Shown one piece after another: positions 50,272 through 63,100 of a DNA stretch of 64,000 nt; positions within the stretch are counted from its first letter, which is position 1; each line of letters starts with the position of its first letter. Source of the DNA: Alviniconcha marisindica (lineage: Eukaryota > Mollusca > Gastropoda > Provannidae); the NCBI GenBank assembly GCA_018857735.1, contig JABMCL010001203.1, positions 1-64,000 of the forward strand. The letters are read 5' to 3'. The notes beneath the pieces are model-generated. The model searched no databases. It was given only the letters and a program-made list of their open reading frames with translations, and was not told the origin of the DNA. Position numbers and translations under genes: made by a program.

Positions 50272-50310
50272 ATGCAGCTTAAGCACATGAAGACTCTGCT
50301 TACTCCCCAG
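50272..50310 (+). CDS. IFT172: IFT172 exon 1
   Basis: [13 protein letters not shown] from the ATG at 50272; donor CAG/GTAAAC, phase 0. Matches the conserved IFT172 N-terminus, which fixes the start. Confidence 0.95.
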
Positions 50311-53300
50311 GTAAACAGAATTTGTGTGAGAAGTTCAGTAAATCAGTTGTTGCTAGCCAACATTTATCTTTTGACAGTCTCTGAGTCTAATAAGTAATAA
50401 TAGTCGTTGTCTTCTTCAGAATCGTAGGCATCCAAATTCTTTGTAAAAATTCTGAGTTCACGCGGAGGCCACCAGAGGATGTACTAGGAAAAATGAAAAA
50501 CGAAAGTGAAATCTTTGCATCAAGAAGAGCCTGTTTCTGGTTGTAAATTGAAGAAGAAGAAAAATCCCGGCAGCGATCCGGGCTGTCGTGTTACATGTTA
50601 AAGATAATTTATTACACCTTATCATTGTAAATGTGTAGTCATTAAAAAAATATTCTGTAAGTTCGTGCCTTTGCTTCTCAGCTGCACAAATCAGGAATTC
50701 CCTTCCTTTCACTCTCCGTCACAGCCCTTCCAATCCTGCCTTCAATTGTTCAAAGCTAGCCGTAAAACTTAACTCTTCAAACAGTATCTTGATCGGTAAT
50801 ACTTTTTCTGCTGAACAAATCTTGAACGCTCTCTCTTTCACTCTCAGTCACAGCTTGTCTATCCCTGCCTTCAAAACTAGTGTTTAAAATTTACCCCTTC
50901 AAGAAAGAGACTGCGGTGCCAATTTAAAATTTAAAAAATGGTGTGAATTGAATTCTGTTGACATGTGAAATTGCATTGCAAGATTACCCACCACCAAAAC
51001 TTAGCTAGGTGAACATAATTATAGTTTATGAGTAGAAAGACTCACTTTACTAACTTGTGATGGTGAATTTGTGATTTTTTTTTTTTTTTTTTTTGGTGGT
51101 CATGAATAATAATTATAGAGAGGGGGGGGGGGGGGGGTACCTGTGTGGGGGGTGGGAGTGTGTATACATAGAAATCACTGTTATGACTATATACATAATT
51201 TCATACAATAATCATTTTGCATTTCAGGAGGGAGCAGCCAAGATATGTGCAATTGCCTTTTCACCGAACAACCATAAACTAGCAGTGTGCACCTCTGACA
51301 GAGTTGTTCTGCTGTTTGATGAGCAAGGCGAGAAACGAGATAAATTTTCCCTCAAACCAGCAGATTCAAAGGTACTTAGTGCTGATGTCTCTTCTCTAGT
51401 GATTTATGGGCTTGATGCATGATTTTAGTCTCATGCTGCAGTAGTAACTATTATCTCTGTTCTCTTTTACCTGCTTTAAATCTTTTCTTTCTTGTGATTA
51501 TGTTTTTTTAATGTAAATCTTCCAGTGTGGTGTCAGATCTGCCAGCATGCCTACCAGTCTCTGTCCTTATCTGTCTGCTTGTCTTTCTTTCTGTGGACTG
51601 TCTGCTAGTCTCTCACTGTCTGTAAATAGGCTGGCTACACAATATCATTATCACTTAATTTGTTATTCCCAGGTATCTGCAATACAACTTGTGTGTGACT
51701 GGAACTGATAATTAGAAGCTACCTGATAGTATGTAACTTGCTGATGCTGTAGCATGTACTGTAATGTATACATTATTACATGGTGGTTGTGTTTTGCAAT
51801 TGGCAATGCTAGTCTACCTGGAGCAGGAGCCATACAATTTTGTTTCCGCTCTGCCACCATTCTGATAGGTCTGTGCTTAGTTGGGTCAGTTAGTAAAATG
51901 GATTTTAAGATCCTGTCAACCATAAAGGGTCACATCATGACAGGATAGCTGCTCAGTACCAGATGTTATACTTTTGCCAGGCGCTGCAGTGCCAAATAAA
52001 TCTGTGCTCCCCTTCCCCCGCCCAGTTGTGTGATCAGTACTTCTACCCCCTCCCAGTTGTGTGATCAATACTACTACCCCCTCCCAGTTGTGTGATCAAT
52101 ACTTCTACCCCCTCCCAGTTGTGTGATCACTACTTCTACCACCTCCCAGTTGTGTGATCAATACTTCTACCCCCTCCCAGTTGTGTGATCAATACTTCTA
52201 CCCCCTCTCAGTTGTGTGATCAATACTACTAACCCCTCCCAGTTGTGTGATCAATACTTCTACCCCCTCCCAGTTGTGTGATAAATACTACTACCTCCTC
52301 CCAGTTGAGTGATCAATACTTCTACCCCCTCCCAGTTGTGTGATCAATACTTCTACCCCCTCCCAGTTGTGTGATCAATACTTCTACCCCTCCCAGTTGT
52401 GTGATCAATACTTCTACCCCCACCCAATTGTGTGATCACTACTTCTACCCCCTCCCAGTTGTGTGATCACTACTTCTACCCCCACCCAGTTGTGTGATCA
52501 ATACTTCTACCCCCTCCCAGTTGTGTGATAAATACTACTACCTCCTCCCAGTTGAGTGATCAGTACTACTAGTACTAGGGAATACAGGATCCAGGTTTAA
52601 AAGTATGAGCTTGAAGACTAGAGCTGATTTTGTATTTTAGTAGAATGTTACTCCATTTTCTGGAAATATTTTGCTACCTGTAAGTCTAATACATCAATCA
52701 GTATCTGATGAATTATGTAAATTGTTAGATTGTATACATGTATGTATCATTGTACGTATTTCTTAATCTACTCATATTCTTCTTTGCAGCTACCTGGATC
52801 GTCCTTAAATGCTCTTTTGCTGAGGTTCTGCTGTATCATTGTACATATTTCTTAATCTACACGTATTCTTCTTTCCAGCTACCTGGAATGTCCTTAAATG
52901 CTCATTTGCTGATGTTTTGCTTGTTTTACCTTTCAGTATGGGAAGAAGAGTTACACAGTAAAGGGCTTGGCGTTCTCTTCAGACTCCTCCAAAGTGGCCG
53001 TGGGGCAGACTGACAACATCATCTACGTTTACAAGATTGGAGATGACTGGTTTGTTCCTCTTGCACACTAAGTCATTATTCACAGAATGACAGCATCATC
53101 TATGTTTACAAGATTGGAGATGACTGGTTTGTTTTTCTTGCACATTATTCACAGAATTACATCATCTGTGTTTCCAAGAGTGGAGATGACTAGTTTGTTT
53201 TTCTTGCACATTATTCACAGAATGACATCATCTATGTTTGCAAGATTTGAGATGACTGGTTTGTTCCTCATGCACATTATTGCCAGTTTCGTCTTTGGAA

Positions 53301-53691
53301 TCAAATCATCGTTCAGGTTAAGATGGGAACGTTGTTTGCTCTCAGGGGGGGGGGGGGGGGGGGCGGCTCACCCAATCTGATTTTGTGACTTAGCTAACAT
53401 TGTGTATGTGTATGTTTGGACAGGAGCGAGAAGAAAGTGATCTGCAACAAGTTTGTGCAGCAGAGTGCTGTGACCTGCCTCATCTGGCCCCCAGATCAGC
53501 CTATCATCTATGGACTGGCTGACGGAAAGGTGCGCCCTCACTTCATGACAGAGCACATGCACATGATCACATATGCCTGCATATACACATCTGCATGCAC
53601 ACACACACACACATGCATGTGCACGGACACACACTCATACACTCACATGTGCATGTATACACACACACACTCATACACTCACATGTGCATG

Positions 53692-53752
<61 letters not shown>

Positions 53753-54068
53753 ATACACTCACATGTGCATGTATACACACACACACACACACAAGACATT
53801 TTGTTTCTGGTTTTGCTTTTGAATTACAATTGTCTGAGTGCAACTGTTCTTGTTGTGGTTGGTGATGGTCCCATATAATAATAATGATAATAATGGAAAT
53901 TTGTAAAGCGCCTACCCTGCGGCTCAAAGCGATGAACAGGCATAGTATAACACACATAATGTATATCGAGATGGAAATGTTATCAGCAATAAAAAATATA
54001 GTGAAGAAAAAAAAGAAAAAAAGCTAACATAATGTAGACACGGGTTCAAGCGTAACTATGCAAAAGAT

Positions 54069-54104
<36 letters not shown>

Positions 54105-57100
54105 GCATATACACACACACACACACTGTAGAGCCTGATAGGGGTGATGGACAATGTGGACTGGCTATCGGTTCCTGTGGCACAGCACTGTGTCCAGTGC
54201 AATGTTTCCTGGACTGTTGCAGGTCAGGTCGGCCAACACGAAGACCAACAAGTCATCCACCATTTACAACACAGACTCCTATGTGGTCTCTTTGGCTCAC
54301 AAGTAGGTGAAAAAATAAAAGTCATTTTCCTTTTTGTTTCCATCTGTCATTTTTCTTCTTCTGTTGTATTGATGTGTGTATGGACTAAAGTTGTGGCTTC
54401 ATAGAGAACTGCCATGAAACAAGTAAGTCACATTTTTTAAACAGTGCGTTAAATAGTATGTGACTGCTGTACTTTATTCTGAAGCAAGCAGTCTACTGCA
54501 TCATTGGCAAAACTTATGCTCTGCAAGTGTAAAAAGCATTCAACAGTCTTGTTCATGGAGTTGATCAGTATGCTGGCCTGGTGTGGCAGCTCTGTTTCTC
54601 ACGGGCTGCACAGTCCAAAGTAGCATTCACATTCTCAAGTTCATTTAAAAACTAAATCACCCTCAGATGGAGAGTTGCCCTTTTCAGCTCAGCGATACCT
54701 GCAAATAAAGGGAGAGCACTGACATCGCTGTTCTTGTTCCAATGGACCCCTCTAGGGTACAGTTAGTTGTGTTATCTGCGATGGTGTGAAGCTCAACAGT
54801 CAGACAACCCTCCATTTGACAGGTTTTGTGAATAAAATGTTTTTCCAAATTTGTGTAAAAAGTCTTCCTCTTGTTTCCACCTTACTGTGTGAAAAAGATA
54901 TCTGCTATGTGTCTCTGCTGAAGCAATATGTGGCAGAGCAAATCACTCTCCAAAACGTCATCTCATAAATCTTTCAAAGCCATGGGCACCACCACTGTTG
55001 TTGGACATTACATCAGTGGGCAGAGTGTTCTCTCTTCTAGTGACATGTTAATAGTCAAGCCCGCTGCATTGAAAGTGCCTTGTAGAAGCTGGTGACTAAT
55101 GGTAAACTTGACATTTCTTCCAGCCCCTCAGGGAAGGGCATCCTCTCTGGCCATGCTGACGGCTCGATCATCCGTTACTTCTTTGATGATGAAGGATCGG
55201 GAGATTCTCAGGTTAGTCGTTGTGGACAATTTATCTCTGAATGCTCAGTCCAGTCAGATGGTATGTTGTTGAATCTGATGAATTTTCCAGTAGACCTTGA
55301 GAGTGCTTGAAAGTCTTTGGGTTTTAAAAAATCCCTCCTTTGAAGGCTGTGAATGTCCTTGAAAATCAGTGAAAATGAAACACAGTGCTTGGAGTGAACA
55401 GTATTTCTAACACAAAAGCTGTGACTGAAAGACGTCAGTACCAGACTTGGCGGTGCTATCCCTGTCTTGCTGCAGCTAGTCCTCGCTAAGTAGTGTAATA
55501 ATAGACCAGAGCACTCAGATTCCAGGTGCTAACGTTCATCTTATAATTATGTTGAAAGATACATTTTGAAGTTTAACGGTCTTTTTTTAATTTTATTTTT
55601 TACAGTAACAACACATACACACATAGTCTGATAGATAACCACCTGCAAATGTGGACACAATGCATACACATACACACACACATGTGTGCGTGCACACACA
55701 CACACACACACACACACACCACTATGGATGAAAGAGTGAATTCATTTTATTTGCCAGATGTGTGTCATGACTATGTGAAACACAGTAATGGATGGATGTA
55801 CATTAATATGCATCTTATACATGCCAGAAACAAACAAAAAAGAAACAAACCACCAGAGCATGAGTGCAGTGCATCCAAGTTCAGAGAGATGTGTCTGTGA
55901 TTATTAGCCAAGATGTTTTTCTTTGTGTTGCTCAGGGCAAGATCTGCACCCATCCTTCTCCACCCTACGCTCTGGCATTCTCCCAGAATGCCATCCTGGC
56001 TGCTGGCTGTGATAAGCGCATAATAGCGTACGGGCGTGATGGTCGCAGCTTCCAGCACTTTGACTACAGCCGAGAGGACGATGAGCACGAGTTTACTGTG
56101 GCTGTCTGCAGTCCCAGCGGCCAGTCTGTTGTCGTTGGCAGTTTTGACAAGTGAGCCAGTGCCATAATTTATCAACAACCCCCACCCTGATTCCAGAGTT
56201 AAGCGAAGTATTATTTTGGAATCGTTCATCATTATGTCTGTGGGTAAGTGTGTTGTCGTGATGAAATCATCTGAATCACTTGACCCTTTGTAACCAAACT
56301 GGGTGTCGTGGTTCATCGTCATGGGCTGGAGTGTCATGCGAAAAAGGTTTGCTGAGGAGAAGAGGTGGAGTGATGAAGATGATGGACTTATGTTGAGGGG
56401 TTGTTGCTCTGTATCCTGGTGTAGACTGATCTATGCTCCCCCGCCCCTCCCTCCACCCTTCAGCTCCACTCCCATCCCCAGATCCCACCCTGCCACCCTT
56501 AGTCTCAGAACAGTAGGCTAACAAGATGACCAGTAACAGGACATAACATGTGTCTGAATGGTTAAGACTCTGGGTGTGGTATTTGTGGGTTTTGCGTTTT
56601 GAATCCTGGTTTAAGTAGCCAAATTGTTGTGCAATTTGTATGTAGCCACCTGCTTCCTTTTTCCTTTCCCTTTCTCCCTTTTTTCCTCTCCATTACCAAG
56701 TTACCCCTATCCCCTTGACCCTGACCCCTAATTTCACTCTGATCTTATCATGTGGTTCTGTTTAGCTGCTTTTTAATTGTATCAAGAGCAGTGCCTGACA
56801 GGTATTCATGCCTAAACCTTCATCACTCCCTTTATCATAACACAATAAAAACATTTCTAGAATGTACCTCTGGTGGAGTTTATGTACCTTGTATTTACAT
56901 GCATTCCAGGTGAGAGTTACAGTAGGTGACTCAGGTCTTTGTTGTTGTACTTGCATTGTGTATTTAGAGCGCTAATTAACTCCCTTTTGTGTCAATTACA
57001 TAATAACGTTCAGTCAGCGAGTGGTACAAAGTCTATAGGTGTACTGCCCAGGTGTGTGTGTTTTTTAGACTGAAAGTACATACAGGTCAGGAAGGAACTC

Positions 57101-60100
57101 TGGGAAACAAAGTCAGATAAATTGCGTGGTTCATGAATTTCATACTTGAGACTACTAATATGAAGGTGTCTGGAGGTCAGTGGTTGATGGTCAGATCTTC
57201 AAGTGGAGAACTCCAGATGCTATGTGGCGATTTGTGTTGATCGTGCCCTACTGCCTCCCAAACGTGTGTCAGAAACCTTTACTGTTGGCATTTTGTCATG
57301 TACAGGCTACGCGTGCTGAACTGGAGTCCCAGGCGTCAGATGTGGGATGAGCCGAAACTGAAGGAGATTCCTCATCTCTACACCGTCACTGCCCTGGCCT
57401 GGAAACGCGATGGTGCAAGAGTTGTCTGCGTGAGTATCTCCACCATCTGTGTAGATCTTAGCACAGGTGAACAGTCTAACACTGCTGCAGCCACTGGTAG
57501 GAAGCTCTTAGCACAGTTTCTCAGTGAAAGTAGACATTCAGACAGACAGACATGCAGTAGCAATAGGAGGGACTGAAAATTGCTGAAATAAAACTGCACT
57601 GTATGTGTCAGCTGGAGTAATTGTTGTGGAATCATCTGTCCTTTGTGCAGCATTATGGCCATAAACTTGAAAAGCATGAGTGTGTGAGTGTGTGTGTGTG
57701 TGTGTGTGTGATCTGAGTAGCTAAATTTTCCATAAACAGCATACAGTTTCAGGTATGCTGGTAAAAGATATCACTGTGATGATGATATACTTGTGTTAAA
57801 CTGCTGTGATTTTCCATACAGCATTCAGCACTAACCATCCATAGTAGTATTCAGTCCATTTGGACCTAACAGTCGGTCTATGCTATACAGTTATTACATA
57901 TATACATGCTTCATAAGTACAAAATAGGCTAGTGCAAATTGCCTACCGTAGGCACATTTGCAGAGGTATCAGAAATAGTGCACAAAAAGAAGAATGCGGA
58001 GAGGAAGAAGAAAGAGGTCAAGCAGAGGGATGTGAAGGAGGGTAGTCACTGTCTTCCCTGCTGACTGTTTTGTGTTCTGTCAGAGATTCTAGCGTCACTT
58101 ATCTCTATACTGTGAACAGGGGGCACTGTGTGGTGGGGTGGGGTAGTCACTGTCTTCCCTGCTGACAGTTTTGTGTTCTGTCGGAGATTCTAACGTCACT
58201 TATCTCTATACTGTGAACAGGGGACACTGTGTGGTGGGGTGGTGTAGTCGCCATCTTCCCTGCTGACTGTTTTGCATTCTGTCGGTGATTCTAGCGTCAC
58301 TTATCTGTATACTGTCAACAGGGGACACTGTGTGGTGGGGTAGTGTAGTTGCCATCTTCCCTGCTGACTGTTTTGTGTTCTGTCGGAGATTCTAATGTCG
58401 CTTATTTATATGCTGTCAACAGGGGACACTGTGTGGTGGGGTGGAGCTGTTTGACTGCAGTCTGAAGAAAACCATTGTGCGCAACAAGTTTGAGATCACT
58501 CATGTCGGTCTCAGTCAGGTCAGTTCTTTTCCTTGTGGACTGTGCAACTCATGGTCACTCTGCCATTATTTTGTTGGTTTGGTTGGTTTGTATGTGTGCA
58601 GTTGTGTTTCTGAGACATTTTTAGCACATTTTCCCCACAGATTCTGACATCTTTAAAAACTAAACTATATTTTTTTATTGTTCATGTGGTCTAGGTGTTC
58701 TGTGAAAGAATTCCCAGTTTCAGAATGTTAGATGTCACTTCGTTTTCTTAGTATTTTAATCAGAGGATATGCAACCAATTCTTGCTGTGGTATGTTATAA
58801 AAATTTTATCTTGATGCTTTTGTGCATTCTTTTTGTGTCTTTACTATGAAAACATTCTGTGCCTTCTTGCTGTCTTTATTATAAAAAACATTTTCAGTTA
58901 TGCTCTGAGGCAGTGGTGTTTTGTTTTTTGTTTTTTGGCTGTGCAGGCAGTGTGCTTTAAATGCATTTGACTGTGCGGGTTTATGTTCTATGCCTTTTTG
59001 TGATAGTGTCGTTCGTTTGGTGTTTGCAGGCCATCGTGCGCAACATGTCTAATAACCAGAAGGTGGTGCTGAAGTCACACTATGGCTACGAGATTGATGA
59101 GGTCCGCATCATGGGCAAGGACCGCTACCTGGTGGCCCACACCTCTGACACCCTCATCCTTGGCGACCTCACCACCTGCAAACTGACGGAGGTGAAGTGT
59201 GGGCTGTTTATGCTAATCTTGTTTTTTTGCCTTTTTACACCTTCATACAAAGTGATTGGTGGGCTCTGGGAAACCCCAAGCACAAAACCGACAGATGTTG
59301 TGTTGGTGTGTTTGAGCAAAGTCATCCCAGGCTGACTTGTGATCGGGATCTTGCTCTCTGGTGTATTTACAGAATCGTGTCAGTCACAAGCAGTCTTCTT
59401 GGGACTTGTGTCAGTGTTGTCTGTCATAGCAAACTTCAGAGGCAGTCACTCTCCATAATATCATAGCACATTTTCAGCGTTTCTGTGTAAACAGTATAAA
59501 TCTTTAACAGAAGATAAAGATGGCTGACTTAATTTATCAGTAACTGCTGCCCCCCATAGCTGTTGACCTGAAACAAATTTAAGAAAAGAAGTTATTTGGG
59601 TGAAACACAAAGGTGTCTGAATCTAAAATGAGTATATGTCTGGCATGAAAGAATAGGTGTCTGTGTCTAACAAGTAGGTGTTTGAATCTGAAAAACACAC
59701 CTGTCTGGCTTTAAAAGAATTAAGTGCCAAAATAACAGCAAAAGAAGTGTGTATCTAAGCAAATTAGGTGTCTGAATCAATTGGTGTATGTATCTAAGCA
59801 AAATTAGGTGTCTGAATCAATTGCTGTGTAAAGCTGAAAAGAAGGGAAAAAATGGAAAATGTGTCTGAATATAAAAGAAATAGATGTCTGGATCTAGAAG
59901 GGGGAAAAAAAGTGTCTGCTTCAAATAAAGGAAGGTGGTCCATGGTATCATGAATCCCAACAATTGGTTTTTAACATCCAACATGTGAGCAGAGGCATCT
60001 ACAAAGTTGTCACGACTGTGCTTTGGATAACTGAATTAACATCAGCCACACATTGATTTTATCTGCTGTTCAGTTATTCACCAGAATCTTGTTTGTTTTG

Positions 60101-63100
60101 TTTATCCAGGTTCCCTGGCATGGCTCTGGCAATGAGAAGTACTACTTTGAAAATGAGAATGTGAGTGTCCAGATCATTTCTTACTGAGTCATGTCCTCTT
60201 TGAGTATTTGCAATGTTCCATTTGATTGTTTGCCCATTCTCTTACTGAAAGTCATGTCCTCTTTGAGTATTTGCAATGTTCCATTTGATTGTTTGCCCAT
60301 TCTTTTACTGAAAGTCATGTCCTCTTTGAGTATTTGCAATGTTCCATTTGATTGTTTGCCCATTCTGGGCTTAGCATGTAAGTGAGACCTGTTTTTGTTT
60401 TTATTTTTATAGTTTATGTAGTTTGTTGTTTTGAAGTTGTCTTGTCTCTCTCTATTTTGTTAATTCAATCATTTTAAGATCATGTAATATCAGAACTACA
60501 AAAAGACTTTAAGTAATAGAAGAAAGAAAGCTGTATGTGACCCTGTGCACCAGTGTGCATGATCTTCAACACTGGGCAGTGGTATTATTTACAGAATTGC
60601 AGTGGTATTATGTGTACAGGTGTGCATGATCTTCAACACTGGGCAGTGGTATTATTTACAGAATTGCAGTGGTATTATGTGTACAGGTGTGCATGATCTT
60701 CAACACTGGGCAGTGGTATTATTTACAGAATTGCAGTGGTATTATGTGTACAGGTGTGCATGATCTTCAACACTGGGCAGTGGTATTATTTACAGAATTG
60801 CAGTGGTATTATGTGTACAGGTGTGCATGATCTTCAACACTGGGCAGTGGTATTATTTACGGAATTGCAGTGGTATTATGTGTACAGGTGTGCATGATCT
60901 TCAACACTGGGTAGTGGTATTATGTGACCATGTGTGCAGGTGTGCATGATCTTCAACACTGGGTAGTGGTATTATGTGACCATGTGTGCAGGTGTGCATG
61001 ATATTCAACAATGGGTAGTGGTATTATTATGTGACCATGTGTGCAGGTGTGCATGATCTTCAACACTGGGTAGTGGTATTATTATGTGACCATTTGTGCA
61101 GGTGTGCATGATCTTCAACACTGGGTAGTGGTATTATTATGTGACCATGTGTGCAGGTGTGCATGATATTCAATGCAGGGGAGCTGTGTCTCATTGAATA
61201 CGGGGCCACAGAGGTGTTGGGATCTGTGCGCACAGAGTTCATGAACCCTCACCTCATCAGGTACATGCTGCTTTTCTCTCTCTCTTATTCAGTTTTGGCA
61301 TTATTTTGTGTCATGAAATAATCTGGGCAACGTTAGCAGGAAACAGAGTTGTCTTGAAGTGTTAGAGGCGTCATTTAAAATACTGGGTGGTGAAGTTTGG
61401 TCCCCTTATGTGAGTAAGGCTAGTGCACTCAGAGGAACATGTGCTGTGCAGTCCTACCAGTGGTTTATGTGTATATGTATGTAGTCTGTTTGTAGTGTGT
61501 GCATGTGTATGTGTGTTTGTAGTGTGTGTGTGTGTGCGTGCATGTGTGTGTGTGTGTGTGAACTGCTAAAATTCAGTATTCATCGTTTGATAAAATATCA
61601 ATTTCAGAAAATATCCTAAACAATTTTGACTCATGGCCTTTTGCTTGGACAGCGTGCGGCTGAATGAGCGAAAGCAGCGTGGCACCACAGACAACAAAAA
61701 GATGGCCTACCTGATTGACATCAAGACCGTGGCCATCAGTGAGGCTCCCATTGTTCTCTGTCTCCCTCTCGCTGTCTCTGTATCTCTGTCTCTGTCTGTC
61801 TCTCTCTGTCTGCCTGTCTGTCTGTCTGTCTGTCTCTCTCTTGTTTTTATTATTCATAAACAAATCAAATGTTCCCATCACTAAGGCTTGATTGTACAGT
61901 TCTTCCTTCCTTCAATTATTTTTTTTATGCTTGATGGAATTCTGCCCTAAATAATGATTGAGATGATCCAGCTGTAGTCTTTTCCTGTAGTTTAGTTCTT
62001 GTCTGACACATTTCTGTTGGAAAGAAGGAAGTTTGATATCCCCAAGCACTCCGGAGCACTCAGTAGTGGCTGGTTCTTGTTGTCAATACCAAGATGTGTT
62101 TTCAGAGTTAATTAAAAGTGATATAGCAATTATGTTTTCAAATAGCTAGACAAAGTCAGTTGCAAGATGTGTTTTTAAAGGGTTAAACAAAACCTGGGTA
62201 ACGTGTGTTATTAGAGAGTAAACAGAAGTGAGTTACATTTTAAAGATTTGAACAGAAGTCTGTTACAGGTTAATGTTTTCAATCAGCTGAAGAAATCGGA
62301 CTGGCAGGCAATGTTTTCTGTCCACAGTTGACCTGCTGACAGGGATACCCGTGTCCCAAGTGAGCCATGACTCCAAGATTGACTGGATTGAGGTGTGGCT
62401 CCACTCCTGCTTTGTTTATCACTTGCTTGCTTGTACTTGCGGGGTGCTTGAGGGAAAACATGCTGACCAATAAAGCTGTTGCAGTTAGCTAGGTTTCTGG
62501 AACACCAGAGTAACTGAATAATTCCAGACCGCTGTGCAGGACTTAAAAGGTGCTTTTTTTGTACCATCTACTGTCACCACACTCACAGGCTGTTCTAATC
62601 TGATGTGATTGTGTATAGCTGAAGGTTGGAGGGGGGTATATGTTTGTGCATGTGTATGCATGCATTTATTGATTGGCATTTGAATCTGTGAGATCTTAAT
62701 ATATGTATGTTTAAAAAATGTTAAGGCTACCCAAGGTCAGACATACATAAAGCCCATTATTATGATTATTAGAAACAGCATTGCAGATCATAAAGTATGA
62801 CCAGACTGTCACCCATGTGTTGATTTGTATGTCTTCAGCTGAATGAAACGGGACACAAACTGCTGTTCAGGGACAACAAGTTTAAGGTATGGCTGCGTCA
62901 TGGCTAGATCAAATATTGATGCCAGTTACAAAGTGTGACTGATAATTTGTGGGGAGATGTGTATGATTTGTGATGTGTGTCTGTGTGTGTGTGTGGGGGG
63001 GGGGGGGGGGGTGGATGGTGTGTGTTAGTGATGCAGGCATGCTTGATTGTGCACACATCTGCTTATATTTCCATGTGCATCTGGTAGATGTTATCTGTAT

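Noticed and set aside
56276..56524. Pro- and Ser-rich ORFs in IFT172 intron 7
   Set aside because: No splice phase compatible with insertion into IFT172, whose exons 7 and 8 join directly in phase 2.
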